Shown here: piece after piece, positions 13,071 to 25,200 of the stretch
How positions within the stretch are numbered: the stretch's first letter is position 1
Layout: each line of letters begins with the position of its first letter
DNA from: Molanna angustata
Lineage: Eukaryota > Arthropoda > Insecta > Trichoptera > Molannidae
NCBI GenBank assembly: GCA_963576475.1
Contig: OY754969.1
Span: 25,992,958 to 26,056,957 of the forward strand
DNA: 64,000 bases
Direction of reading: 5' to 3'
The notes under the pieces: model-generated
Databases searched by the model: none
Told to the model about the DNA's origin: nothing
The model's input: the letters and a program-made list of their open reading frames with translations, nothing else
Translations under genes and position numbers: made by a program

Positions 13071-13390
13071 AAATTATCCACTCTTTTAATCATGATCCTT
13101 TGCACTGCCAGAATTATCCACTCTTTTAATCATGATCCTTTGCACTGCCAGAATTATCCACTCTTTTAATCATGATCCTTTGTACTGCCAGAATTATCCA
13201 CTCTTTTAATCATGATCCTTTGCACTGCCAGAATTATCCACTCTTTTAATCATGATCCTTTGCACTGCCAGAATTATCCACTCTTTTAATCATGATCCTT
13301 TGTACTGCCAGAATTATCCACTCTTTTAATCATGATCCTTTGCACTGCCAGAATTATCCACTCTTTTATTCATGATCCTTTGCACTGCCA
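13071..13390. repeat. 40-bp minisatellite, eight units
   Basis: Eight head-to-tail copies of a 40-bp unit start at 13071 (first unit divergent at its 5' edge), 13111, 13151, 13191, 13231, 13271, 13311 and 13351. They are nearly identical. Units 3 and 6 share one C-to-T change (tgtactgcca for tgcactgcca), giving a 120-bp higher-order period. Unit 8 has one further change. No spacer is present. Confidence 0.95.
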
Positions 13391-13849
13391 GGATCCATTC
13401 CAAATAAAATTATTTTATATAATATACTTACTGCTAAAAAATCATAGCTCTTCACTATTCCAAAGTTGTAAAAAATTATTTCTTCTTCTTCTTCGGGAAT
13501 CCATCTCTGTCCTGTGCTGCCCGGAATATCTGAAAAAATATATTTATTAAAATAAAATCAAACCATAACGTAAATATAGCATTCACATGACGTGAAATGC
13601 AAAATAATGAAAGATTAATTTCATAGTACCTACATACATTAATATCACCCATAAGAAATGTACTTTATAGACGATGCTACAATACATTGAAATTCTTTGT
13701 CTTTTTAAAAATCTCTTCACCCCTCCCTACACTGAGATTTAATTCTCCTGTCTCATTTGCTAAGTATAGACAGTTATAATAATAATTATTTATAGAGCAG
13801 TATTTACTACATTGTTATTGAATATTGTGGGAGCAATAAAATCATTGTT
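13391..13849. other. Spacer after minisatellite
   Basis: AT-rich, with no supported gene. A short open frame runs out of the minisatellite but has no protein features. Confidence 0.45.
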
Positions 13850-14085
13850 TTCGAGTGTCCCGTAAGAGCCGGGTAATCGAAAATACAACAGGCAACAATA
13901 ACATCTCACATAGTTCAGCAATGAGGTTCACCACCCATTCTGAATGTAGTGCCTTTTTTGGTGAAACGAGACTGGTGTGTGGGTATACATAGATGTGTTG
14001 TTCTCCCTTTTATACTGCACACCCGCACACCTTTCGTTGGTTACCCCACATTGTGGGATATGCCGTGATGGTATGAATGAATGAA
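13850..14085 (+). repeat. Possible retroelement 3'-end fragment
   Basis: This GC-richer block ends in gccgtgatggtatgaatga followed by an AATGAATTAAT run. The ending resembles other retroelement tails in the window (tgatggtatg after 51748, and about 19858-19878). No coding part is readable. Confidence 0.35.
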
Positions 14086-15260
14086 TTAATTAATAAAATC
14101 AATTTTATAGTTTACTCATTTTGGACACTTTAACCAACTGTCGATTTGTGAATTTTATTCTCTTAACATAACGACAAAGTATCAAGCCAAGATACGCGAG
14201 ATTTGTATGCAGGGTCTATATTTTTCACGGTTTTTCCAACTTTGAAGTCAAAAACACCAACTTAGAGGCTTCGCAGCATATAATGTTCTATATATTATAT
14301 GGATTTACTCAGAATTCGGAGTAGAACATTTAGTGTATATGTGTGTGTGTCTATGTGTCCGTCCGTCCCTTATAACTTTTGATCCGCTCAATTTACAGAG
14401 CCCAAAATTTCAGAATATATAGATAGTTATAGGCCTACAAAACTTTTATACTCAGAATTTTGATTTTTTGTTTCAGTGAGGGGTTATCAACTTTTGAATT
14501 TTTATTATATTTTTCCTTATATCTCAAAAATCATATAAGCTAGAAACCTAAAAAATTGTATAAATATAAACAAATACAAAAATCTCAAAAATTGGTTTTT
14601 AAAAAATTCCTAGATTTTCTCAAACAATTTTTATTAAGAAAAACATTTTTTATGATAAATTTATGTGATTTACTGCCTATATTTCCAAAGTTTAAAATAC
14701 TATATCGAAAAATTCCGAAACACACCTACTAGATAATTTAATTTTCTATAAAAAATATTAAAATTGTAATAGAACATCTCAAACTCTTTTAAACAAATTT
14801 TATAAAAATTGAATTTAGCGAAGACATTGCTTCATACAATTTGTATGGCAGTGGCCTTTACACAATATCTAAGAAGACTTAATAGTTTGATACTTAATCT
14901 CCAAACATACATACATACCTACCATCATGCTGTTTTCATATTCTGGGTAGGAAAAACAGACTGACCTCCATACTATCCTATCCTGACATACATATCTACA
15001 TGATTTACATATATAGAAAACAAAATATCTAAATATTTATTAATTAGAGTTTATATGTTAATAGTTTGGTACATATTCTTCAATTATACATACTATCGCC
15101 ATCGACAGTTGGATCTTATGTGTTACATGCAACTAGTAAGAATTATTATTATATATCTGTCTAAGGAGAGGTGTTATGAAATATTTTTGATCATATATGC
15201 ATGGACTTTTGAAAATGTAGAGACATAGTGGAATGTTCTTTATTGTGGTTTTTAAACAAG
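14086..15260. other. AT-rich spacer with retroelement scrap
   Basis: About 14880-14985 carries a degraded minus-strand copy of the common retroelement tail, starting with a catacatacctacc microsatellite. The block at 14290-14480 (gtgtgtgtgtctatgtgtcc region) looks repetitive but cannot be classified. No gene was found. Confidence 0.4.
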
Positions 15261-15261
15261 A

Positions 15262-15395
15262 ATGAATATTTCCTTGAAACACATACGACCCCTAAAAGAA
15301 TTAATGCTTGTGACATAAATGAACAAAATCAGTCGAGGCAGGATTTAAACCTGACATATTTTAGGATAGTGGAACACCAGTTTATATTATGTATT
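15262..15395 (-). mobile_element. tRNA-derived SINE, degraded copy
   Basis: The order of motifs matches the copy at 37508-37692: a taaacaag block, an aatgcttgt block, then gtcgaggcaggattt, the inverted B-box end of a tRNA-like head. The tRNA head is truncated after the B box. Confidence 0.5.
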
Positions 15396-15454
15396 GCAAT
15401 CCTGTAACGTAAACCCTTAGAATAATACTAAATGAATTTAAAGTTACATACATA

Positions 15455-16215
15455 TATACTATTACAACATGTCCCTTGCGAGATAGGCAGAGAGAACCAA
15501 ATGCCACATTTTTCAATCTTGGCACGCATCCCTCACTTCGTCCACATTCATGCATCGTCTGTTGTTCACGCTTCTAACATTCCCGTATTTCAAAATATCA
15601 TTCACATGGTGGTGCCATCCCTTTCTTGGGCGCCTCCAACCTCTCATTCCATTCCTGTCCGCACTGTATAATCGTTTCTCTTTCATTTTTCCCATGAAGC
15701 CAAACCATCTCAAAGTGTTTACTTTTGTTCTATTAATGACATCTTTCTTCATCTTACATTCTTTCCTTACGTCCTCATTACTTACTCTGTCAAATTTGTT
15801 GTATTACGAATTCTTCTTGGAGATCTCATTTCAGCTGCATTTACTCTGCATTCGCACAACTTCTGCCATGTCCTGGTTTCATTTACATATATCTAGGTTG
15901 ACACTACGATAGCGAATGTCAACCTTGGCTTCCTTGGATATTTCGATCATTCATAACTGGTCTAAGTACTCCATTAACTCTGTTCCCTGCCATAACTCTT
16001 CTTTCGATCTCTTATTTGGCACGTTGTTCTGCTTTCACTCTTTTAAAGACCACTGCCTTTGATTTGCCGGCATTCATCCTCAGTCTGTTCTCTATGTATC
16101 CTTCATATACCATATTTACATGATACTGTAATTCTTCCATACTCAAGTTAAAGTTAAATCGTACAACCCGGGTCTTTTTAAAATCCGAATTAATAAACTC
16201 TTTTCTAGATTGCAA
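15455..16215 (-). mobile_element. 5'-truncated non-LTR retrotransposon, decayed RT
   Basis: Read on the minus strand from 16215, the sequence encodes the end of a reverse transcriptase palm/thumb (RLRMNAGKSKAVVFKR), then ERRVMAGNRVNGVLRP and, after several stops, NRTKVNTLRWFGFMGKMKEK and RRPRKGWHHHVNDILKYGNV. It ends in the standard tail near 15455 beside a tatata run. Family members encode an APE-type endonuclease plus RT; only the last third or so remains here. Several frameshifts and stops make this copy dead. A younger copy of the same family is at 55910-56337. Confidence 0.75.
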
Positions 16216-16319
16216 ACCCCTCCCAACGCTACGTAGTGCGCTTCTTCGGAAGAGTAAAATGGACCCAAATCCTAATAGCTGGCGTCCCCTACATAGACAT
16301 GTTAAAAAAAAAAAAAAAA
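16216..16319 (+). mobile_element. Retroelement 3' end with poly(A)
   Basis: About 85 bases open in one + frame (RSALLRKSKMDPNPNSW) run straight into about 16 A residues at 16304-16319. A coding-like piece ended by an A tail suggests a short reverse-transcribed insert, here abutting the truncated RT fragment. Confidence 0.4.
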
Positions 16320-16329
16320 TGAAGTATGC

Positions 16330-16400
16330 TTTCTAAACATCTTTTCTTGAGGAGGTCCAACTGTGCTTCCATCTCTTTGGTGGTTTTACGTGTAGTCTTC
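16330..16400 (-). mobile_element. Retroelement C-terminal scrap
   Basis: This piece matches the repeat at 40195-40480 and 44820-46030 (shared block tccatctctttggtggtttt versus tccatttcttaggtggtttt). On the minus strand these encode a PGKPPKKWKNSW-like RT tail. Confidence 0.45.
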
Positions 16401-18220
16401 TATTGTTGGATTTGTAAATATCAATTATTATTAGTCAATGACAACAGATTAAAAATGTCTCTTTATCTGCTGCGAATTGAGAAATAATTTGAAATGATTA
16501 ATTATGCTTTAGGACAAAAAGGAAACATCATTCATGAAAACAATAATACTGTAAATATGTTATGATTTTTATTATATATTTATACAGGCATATTTTTTAC
16601 AAAAGATAAAGGAACATTCAGTCATATTCTGAGTATCTTGATTTTGTAAATTTAAGTAATTCTTTTCTGGAATAGTATTATTTTGTCTTGGAATATTTTT
16701 TGCGGTATATTCACAATTATGTATTAAAAAAAGAACATTTACAAAAGCAAAATAGATCAAATATGACTGATTTTCCCAATAGCTTTATGTGAATCTATTT
16801 ACACACAGATTTAAGAATCAAGTTTTCTGAACGACCAATGCATCCTTATAAAAAATATTTCTTGTTATTCTGAAATATGAAACATCAATTTTCAACAATA
16901 TTGGTATCACAATTTACTGACCCTTTCAAAATTCTTTAAAACAATTATGAAAAAGCCATGCTCAAACAGTTGAGTATGAGGCACAGCATTAATCTTTTAA
17001 TTTTTTTATACATTATTTATATGCAGAAGATATTGCCCAACTTTACACAACGTACATTTAGCCATAGCATTTATTTTTCAGTTATTTCATTTATCACTTG
17101 AATAACTTGGTTCAATGTCAAAATCTTCTAAGAATTTTCACTCTTACCAATTGGCTTCATCGGATATTCAAATACTTTAGAAAAATTAGCTTACGGATAG
17201 TTCTTCTAGCCTATTTCTTTTTATAAACCAATAAATAAGATAAATAATTATCTTTACGACCATCATTGGCACAATTCAGATGGAAACATCATAATTTTTT
17301 TGTTTTTAATATTAATTAACTAATAAAATAAAACTTATTATAAAAAAGATACATAACATTTAAAAAAAAAAAAAAACATTAGTAAAATATATAATACTTA
17401 AGTTGATGTACGATGACAAAACAACATGTAATTAAAAAATAAATATAATATGAATTATTCAATTATGAAATATTAAGTGTAAAGAAAATAAAGATGTATT
17501 ATGAATAAACATTAATGCTTTAAAAAAAACTGGATTCGTATATAATAAGTACTCATACACTTTAAAATTGATATATATATTTTTTTCAAAATAAAGATTC
17601 ACACATAAAACATTGATAAATTTAATAATATCATTTAAAGAAAAAAATAATAATAGATCAAATATTTAAACATAATTCCTTCGCATATATCAAATTATAA
17701 TACAAAATACATATGTTATAATTATATTTCTTTTAATTCAGATATGGTGCATTATAAGGATTATATATTGGTAACTGAAATATTTTATAATCTTAAAAAT
17801 AAAATTTTAAATTTACAAACACAAAATTAAGAAACCCAAAAAAAACATCAAGAAAATTATACTATACAAATAGGTATTGGAATCAACTGTTACAATGGTA
17901 ATATTTATATATGGCAAATACATTGTATTTAAATTGACTTGACCAAAAATGGCGGAGATTAAAAAATGAACGTCCAATGACATTATTGTATCCAATTGCA
18001 AGGGAACCAATTCTTTTTAGATTATTTTTTCAGTTTTTATAGTGACTTGTGTTTTGCACAAAAAACAGTAACAGTCTAATACATTTCTAATGGAACATAC
18101 ACCAAAGACTTTTTATCTATCAAAAAATGATAAAATAAATAATACTTCTTGAATTATTTAGACTACACAGATATTTACTATAACAGCCTTAAAAATTATT
18201 ATATTATACATTCCAAATAA
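16401..18220. other. Highly AT-rich spacer
   Basis: Long A and T runs with no supported coding sequence on either strand and no tandem array. Two short open frames (16572-16760 and 17813-18010, minus) have random-looking composition. Confidence 0.5.
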
Positions 18221-18233
18221 ATGTATCCTAGCG

Positions 18234-18470
18234 AAACATGGGTATTGAACAAGTACTGTGAAGAAGAGATTCCTAAGGCAATTGTATGTTAAAACAATCT
18301 ATGATAAAAAGAAAAATGTAGAAATTAAACAATAAAAGTAATTTTCGAGGTGTTTTGGCTACATAGAAAGAATGTACATCTGACTATATGAAGCTGAATG
18401 AAGAGACAGAGACAAAGGTCACTAGCAGGTAAATGATATTTAATAAAAGGGGAGCTTTTATAGAAAATAC
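18234..18470 (+). mobile_element. Decayed RT C-terminal fragment
   Basis: Short in-frame pieces on the + strand recall the ETW...LNKKY and FRWFGHIERM blocks of endonuclease-reverse transcriptases (ETWVLNKYCEEEIPKA, then FEVFWLHRKN). Stops and frameshifts intervene. It lies just upstream of another RT fragment and could be part of the same lineage. Confidence 0.4.
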
Positions 18471-18499
18471 TTCGCAAAATATTTGGCCCTACCTGTGAA

Positions 18500-18833
18500 G
18501 GGGGATCCGGTTTAACTATGAGCTAGAAATAATGTATGGCGAACCAAACATTGTCCAATACATCAAAATACAATGTTTACGTTGGCTCGGACACGTTTGT
18601 AGAATGGAGAATAGCCGGGTCCCAAAGAAAGTAGTGGACACCTGTCCTGAAGGAAGAAGAAGCAGAGGGAGACCTAGGATGAGATGGCTGGACGACATCG
18701 AGGGAGATATAAGAGCGATCGGACAGACAAATTGGAGGAGACGTGCTGCCGACAGGGCGGAATGGAGGCAGATTCTTGAGGAGGCCAAGGTCCACATCGG
18801 GCTGTAGCGCCATTGCTGATGATGATGATGATG
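18500..18833 (+). mobile_element. Non-LTR retrotransposon 3' end, RT C-terminus
   Basis: An open + frame from about 18532 to 18807 encodes IQCLRWLGHVCRMENSRVPK, RGRPRMRWLDDIEGDIRAIG and RAEWRQILEEAKVHIGL, the conserved C-terminus of a lepidopteran endonuclease-reverse transcriptase. It ends in a (GAT)n tail at about 18815-18833, the usual 3' microsatellite of such elements. The endonuclease and catalytic RT parts are missing (5' truncation). A fragment of the same family is at 62570-62668. Confidence 0.75.
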
Positions 18834-19146
18834 TTTATAGAGGTGGGGTATAGTTATAAATTATAAATAAATTAAAGAATAAACACATCAAGATAGAGTT
18901 GTATGGGAGTAAGTTGTATTTGCTTACTACAATAGGTGCATGACATTTACTGACATGACATGTGTACAGTAAACTCTTCGTTGAACCCTACAGAAACGGT
19001 AGGTAACAATATACAAATTCATATTGACAAAAATATTTCGTTAAAAATTAAATCTTAATATTTTTTCAACACTCATTGGACACAAAACAGGAATGTTTTC
19101 ACAATGTTGCAATTGCATTTTACGTTCACAAAACGTATAACCTTTC

Positions 19147-19226
19147 TCACATATGGACTACTTTTGGTGTTGTTTTACCCCAAAGCCAGTTGAGAAGAAC
19201 GGTAGAAGCACTTTGAGTATCACGAG
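19147..19226 (-). CDS. lva: lva terminal coding exon 10
   Basis: 80 nt after a tttttacag acceptor: completes an ACT codon, then RDTQSASTVLLNWLWGKTTP to TGA at 19149-19147. It is too short to be seen as an open frame alone. Support comes from the phase match, the consensus acceptor and the fit of the peptide after EAHYTL, which resembles the lava lamp C-terminus as I recall it. Confidence 0.65.
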
Positions 19227-22200
19227 CTGTAAAAATAGTAATAATCAATATTAAATTTAAAAAAATAAGTATTATGTTGATTTAAGTGGGGAATTATGGA
19301 TGTTCCTCAACGTCCATAACTTTGCATTAAAGGATTGTCAAAGTTCCTCAACGTCATGATCTATAATACACACTCTATGGTAAATAACTTCAAAATATGC
19401 ATAGCAGAGGCATCTATTGACAACATTCTAAAACATTTCATAAAGACAACGCTTTGAAAATATCACGTTACGTTATCGTCCGTATTTGGGAAATGTTATG
19501 TTATGTTGAATTTTCATGTTAACTGTTTCCATGCTGATCCCGAGAGGTGTTCATGATGAATCATTTGCTACACCAGTGCGGATGATGATGGGTAATCGGG
19601 ATGGACAATGCTTCACTTAACTCGCTGTAGAAATCTTATTTATCGACATATCCAAAATCTTACAATTACATCGAGTAATCGAACCATAAATAAATATAAT
19701 TTTAGAAAATTTGGAAATATGTTGGTAGATGGCAGTGTTTACTTGTTGTCTATTTCATCCCGAGACGTACTTGGGACGTGCACTGAGATAACACTTTGTA
19801 TGTATATTAATTTTGCTTACAATCCACCAGTAGCTCCGGGCTCCGAGTAAAGAATATGGTGTGATGGTATGAATGTGAATTTATATGTATTTTTTTTGTC
19901 TTTAACGTTATATATGGTTGGATAATTTATATAGCGCCGTTTTCGTGAAAACTCACCTCAAGGGCGCTTTGTAACTATTAGTTTTTCATGTTAGTAAAAG
20001 CTTAAAATCTAGGTTATTGATCTTAAATTAAATTAAAAATAAACATAAAAACGATGTATACAATACTTAGTATATTCTATTTAATTGAATCTAATGCCAT
20101 GAAACGTTGAGAAGTGTCACTGAGCAGTTAATTACAGTGTTATTAAGTTGGTTTCATTACATTATATTCAAATTCAAATTTAGGAGGTGTTATTGTGTGA
20201 AATATTAAACAGGTGTGTCTTAAGTTGTTTTTTAAACGTGTTTATATTGTCTATTTGTCTGAGCCGGTATGGAAGTTTATTCCATGAGGATGGACCAGCA
20301 ACAGCGAACGCACGATCACCAAAGTTTGATTTGTGCACTCGGTTAACTTCGTTTAGTTTACCGATTGCTGAGCTTTGAGCTGAACGGAGGGATTTCTGTC
20401 TGTTGTTTGAGGTGAGCGGAGTGCACATTTCGGATAGGTATTGCGGGGCCAGACCGTGTATTGCCTTGAATGTTGTTAGGCATATCTTGTACTCTATCCT
20501 TTCAGGGCACTTGAGCCAGTGAAGATTTTTTAAGTGGTGAGAGATGTGAGAGTATTTAGAAGCACCCGTGATAACTCTAGCAGCGGTATTAAATACAGAT
20601 TGGAGTTTTTTTATTTCTTGTTTTGGGAGATGAGCATATATGCTATTGCAGTAATCAAGTCTTGAAATAACATAAGCGTTGATGAGAGATTTAGTAGCGT
20701 CTATTGGAAGATTTCTGCGAATTGACTTGATTCTACGAAGATGATAAAATGCTGCTCTAGTTGTGCAATTTATTTGTTTTTTGAGAGTCAGGCTAGAGTC
20801 TATGTGGACTCCAAGAAGTTTTACACTGGAATTAGGGAGAATGTTTGATTGATCTACTTTAAATTCTGATTTATCCAGAAGGTTGATTGATATTTCAAAA
20901 TAACTCATTTTTTATAGTTTGTGTGTGTTTTTTTTGAGAGTTACTTTGATTTTTTTGAGTTACGGAATAATATTAGGTGATAAGCAAATTGCATTGAACA
21001 TTTTTTAGATTTTATTATATTATTATTTATAACAACCAATGTTTTTATCACTATATAAACCGATAATGTCACAGCGTAGCAGCGCACGAGTCTGATAAAC
21101 TTTAAAGAAACGTATAAGGCATTAAACAATTGTTTTAAACAAATACTTGAAAATTCATAAATTCATAGTTGTTTTTTTTACTTTCCCATATTTTTTTTTT
21201 ACCTATGTCATGTTTTACGAAGCTAGAATGTTAAAATAATCAATTGAAAAGTATGCAGAATGATAAAAAAAGAAGTATATTCAGCATTCAAACCAGCTGA
21301 AAATGAATATTTTCATTGAAGGTATCAAGTATCTCAGATGAGTAGTTATTGAGAAATGAAAGTTTTAATTATGTACAAAAATAACACAGCACTGAGGTAT
21401 TGTTTTTTTTTAGCATACGCGTAGCACAGAAAATGTTAATCGATTTTCAGCGCCCTTGAAGTGGGATATTTACAATAACGGTGCTATAAAAATAATCCAA
21501 ATTTATTAAATGTGGGAACTCGCCCACTATAGAAAAGCGCAAATACACCCAAATGACATAAAACAACAGCTATATAGTAAAATTTAATCCAACATATACA
21601 ATGATCAGGCTTTATATGTCATTTCATCTATTAAGTATAAGACAGGATGATGTTTTTGCTTTATCTATTTGTGTAATAGTACAAGTTTAAGGTTTCAAAT
21701 GTTTCAATTCTTTATTTTTTTTAGAATGGAATATAAACAATACATACTAAGCGTATAATGAGCTTCTCTAAGTCTAGCTGCAGCCTCCGGTGGTAAATGC
21801 TGTACATCTCTTTGCAGCAATTCCATTTGTCTCATGCGATGCTCTCTTTCATCTCTGAGCCTGATATCTCGCATATGACCCACCTTGTGCAATTGTGATA
21901 ACCTAAGAAATAGACATAATTTGTGAACCTTGGTATAGCAATGGAATGAAAGCATGATAATCTTCAAAATCAAAATATACTACGGGGCTCCAGTCGCACA
22001 CATTCTGACTAAGAATAAAAACCAGTTTAAATATTGCCCTTACTGCATTAATAGACTCGTGTAGGACTTTAAACATAATGTTATAACTGCTTTTATATTT
22101 TCGCAGGAAAATACTGGTCAAAAAAATTTTAAAACATATTATTGCTATTATGCCAAATATTTATTTTAAATATTGACAACTGATATATATTTATTAATTT

Positions 22201-25200
22201 TATCATGTAGAATAATTTTTTTCATAGCCTTCAAAGAATTATTTTAAAAAATTATCAATACATATGGTAATATTTACTTTTAGATATTTGATTAGAATTA
22301 ATTGTTTTATAAAAAAAGAACATTTTGAAAAATAAATCTATAGATTTTTATCTAAACTGTTCATAGCAAATGTCCTGAAATAGGGACAACTAAAACAGAA
22401 TCTGATCCATTAGCATGTTAATATTATGTAAGTATGTACTTACTTAGTTTCTAGCGACTTTTCATTGGGAGGGATATTTTTATCTTCAAGATATTCTCCT
22501 GAAACAGAATAACTTCTTTCGCTGGATGATGGTTTTTCGGAAGCCGTCACAGGTAAACTTGATTTATCTGATAATTCTGATTGTTCTATCTTTGTTAAAT
22601 CATCCAATGACACACTACTTTCAGAACTTTTAACAATACTTGGACTTCTTGTACTACGCAATTCTTCGTTGGCTCTTATAGCATTAGAAAGTTTAAGTTG
22701 TAGTGTATCCCTTTCTTCTAGCAATTGCATCAGTTCAACAGTTAATTCTTCGCAGCGAACATCTCTTTGGTGTAACATATACAGAGCCAAGTCTAAGTCA
22801 GCACGAGGTGGTTTGTCTGATTGCTCAAATTGTGAAGCGTTAAGAGGTTCATTTATTTCCGCTCCTGGTTTTGTATCTTCAGAAAATGTCACATGTTTTT
22901 CGGCTCTATTCTTATATTTTTCATGCATATGCTCAACAACAAGTTTTTCATAAATGTCAGCTTGTTCCGTTAAATTTTCTTTCAATGTCACAATTTCTAT
23001 TTCTTGGCTTTCCAGAGCTTTCCTCAACTCATTCATTTGGACATCGTTTTCATTGAAAGATGACTGGAATTGTTCTATTTTCATATTTAAACTCTTACAT
23101 TCGTTCATTTTTATTTCTAATTGAAATTCTAAGTTTTCAGCTTTATTTTTAAGTTCTGACACAACCTTTTCATAACTTGTTTTTTCTGAATGTGATTTTA
23201 GCCTCATATCAGCCAATTCAGCTTCATGTTCATGTGTAGAATCAGCAAACTTTATTTCTGCTTGACATAATTGTTGTCTTATATTGTCAAGTTCGATTTC
23301 CTTGTTATTAATTATCACATCATAATCATACAATTTTTTAATGTAACTATCTTCCATATGTTGTGATTTTAAAGAAATATCCTGTAGTTCTCTGTCTTTA
23401 CCAATTAAAATATTTTCCAATTCATAAAGTTTGTCGTTTGTGGATTGATCATCTTTTTGCAATAATTTTAATTTTTTTAAATCAGTAGATAGTAACTGTA
23501 CTTCATTTTCTTTGAGGAGAGTAAGATTTTTTAATTCTTCATATTCCTGTTTATATTTCTCTAGATTTTGTATCAATATTGATTTTTCATTCTCATACAA
23601 ACTTTTCAATAGGTCTTTTTCTTTTATTGCTTCTTCCAATTTTTGTTTAATGGCAGCATCATTGCTTTCAATTGATTGTACAAGTTCAATATCATCCTTT
23701 GTATTTGTATCAACAGGAAGAACAACCATTAAATCTTTCAATTTATTCTCTGATTCAAATAATTCATCACGTAATTGTTTTTCAAGATTTTCAAATTCTG
23801 TTTCTCTCATTGACAAATGTTGTTTCCACATTTCTGCTACTTCCATACCTCTTTGGTCAATAGCATCAGTAACACTGTTTCTTAATTCAGCTAGATTTGA
23901 TAAAAGAACAGTATTCTCTTCATTGAGTTTTTCTATATTTTGACACAAACTTAACTTATCATTTTCAAAGTTTTGGATTTTATTTTTAAGTTCGATTATT
24001 TCTGTATTTTTTTCATCTAATTCTTGTGACAAACGACTCAATTGATCAGTATACCTAATAGCTTGTTCAGACTCTTCACTTACATTTTTGTCTTGCAGTT
24101 TCATCAATAATTTATCATATTTTTCATTTAATTCTTCATTTTCATATGAAATTTTTAATAACTCAGATTTGCATGCAGTTTCCTGTTCGGAAATATCTTT
24201 AAATAAATTATCCAACTTTTCTTTTTCATACATTAAATTATTAAGTTCCATTTCAATTTTATCTTTTTCGTTTGCCATTTCATTATACTTTTCCTGGAAT
24301 TCATAATACTCCTTAATAAGAGCTTCCAATTTTCCTTTTAAATCTAGATTTTCTTTCACAATTGTTTCATTTTCTGATTTAGTTTTCTCCAAAAACATTA
24401 ATTCATTTTTCAATTCAACATTTTCATTAACAATCAATTCAAAATCTGGTTTCACATTGACCATTTCAATCATTTTATGTTTTAAATTTTCATATTCTTT
24501 CTTAACCTCAATCAATTCAACAAGATCATGGTTTTTCAACTGATATAATTGTTCTGTGACTGTTATGTAGCTATTATTTATCTCATCAATTTTTGATCTC
24601 AAACAGGTATTTTCATTTTTCAATTCAGTTACTACAACTAATTCATTATTTGTTTGTAATATCAATTCAGAATTCAAGTATTCAGTTTGATCTCGTAATT
24701 CTGACACTTTTTCTTTCAGTTGAGCATTTTCTTCATTTAATTCAGAAATATTTATCGCATGACTTTCAGTTAAATATTTGATATCAATATAAGCCAAATT
24801 ACACTTTTCAGCCATGTCTTTGAAATTTTCTTTTAATAGTTCATTTTCCTTTGTAACTTCAGCCAATACATTATTTTTAATATTTTCAAGCTCATTTTCT
24901 ACTGACTTTAAATTGTTTAATTTAACTTGTTGTTCTTCAATAAATGCTTGTAATTCTTCATTGTCAGCTTCTAAATCAGCAATTTTTTTGTTTAAATTGT
25001 TTATATTTTTTAATAATTCACTACCATGCTGATGATCTGATGATGTGTCATGTCTCTGCTCAAGGTGAGATTTAGAGTCAACATCATCTGTGAATGTATT
25101 ATCCCACTCAAGATTTTTAATTTTGTCACTCAATCCTTTATTTTGTGATTGACATACTGCCATTTCAATATCTTGTCGTTCTTTCATTTCCATCAACTTT

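Noticed and set aside
13071..13390. CRISPR-like array
   Set aside because: The units are contiguous 40-bp repeats with no unique spacers, in a eukaryotic genome; it is a minisatellite.
21704..21747. Read-through end as the only golgin C-terminus
   Set aside because: A gtatgt donor at 21747 plus a phase-matched exon at 19226 with a better-fitting peptide makes the spliced end more likely; read-through is kept only as an alternative.
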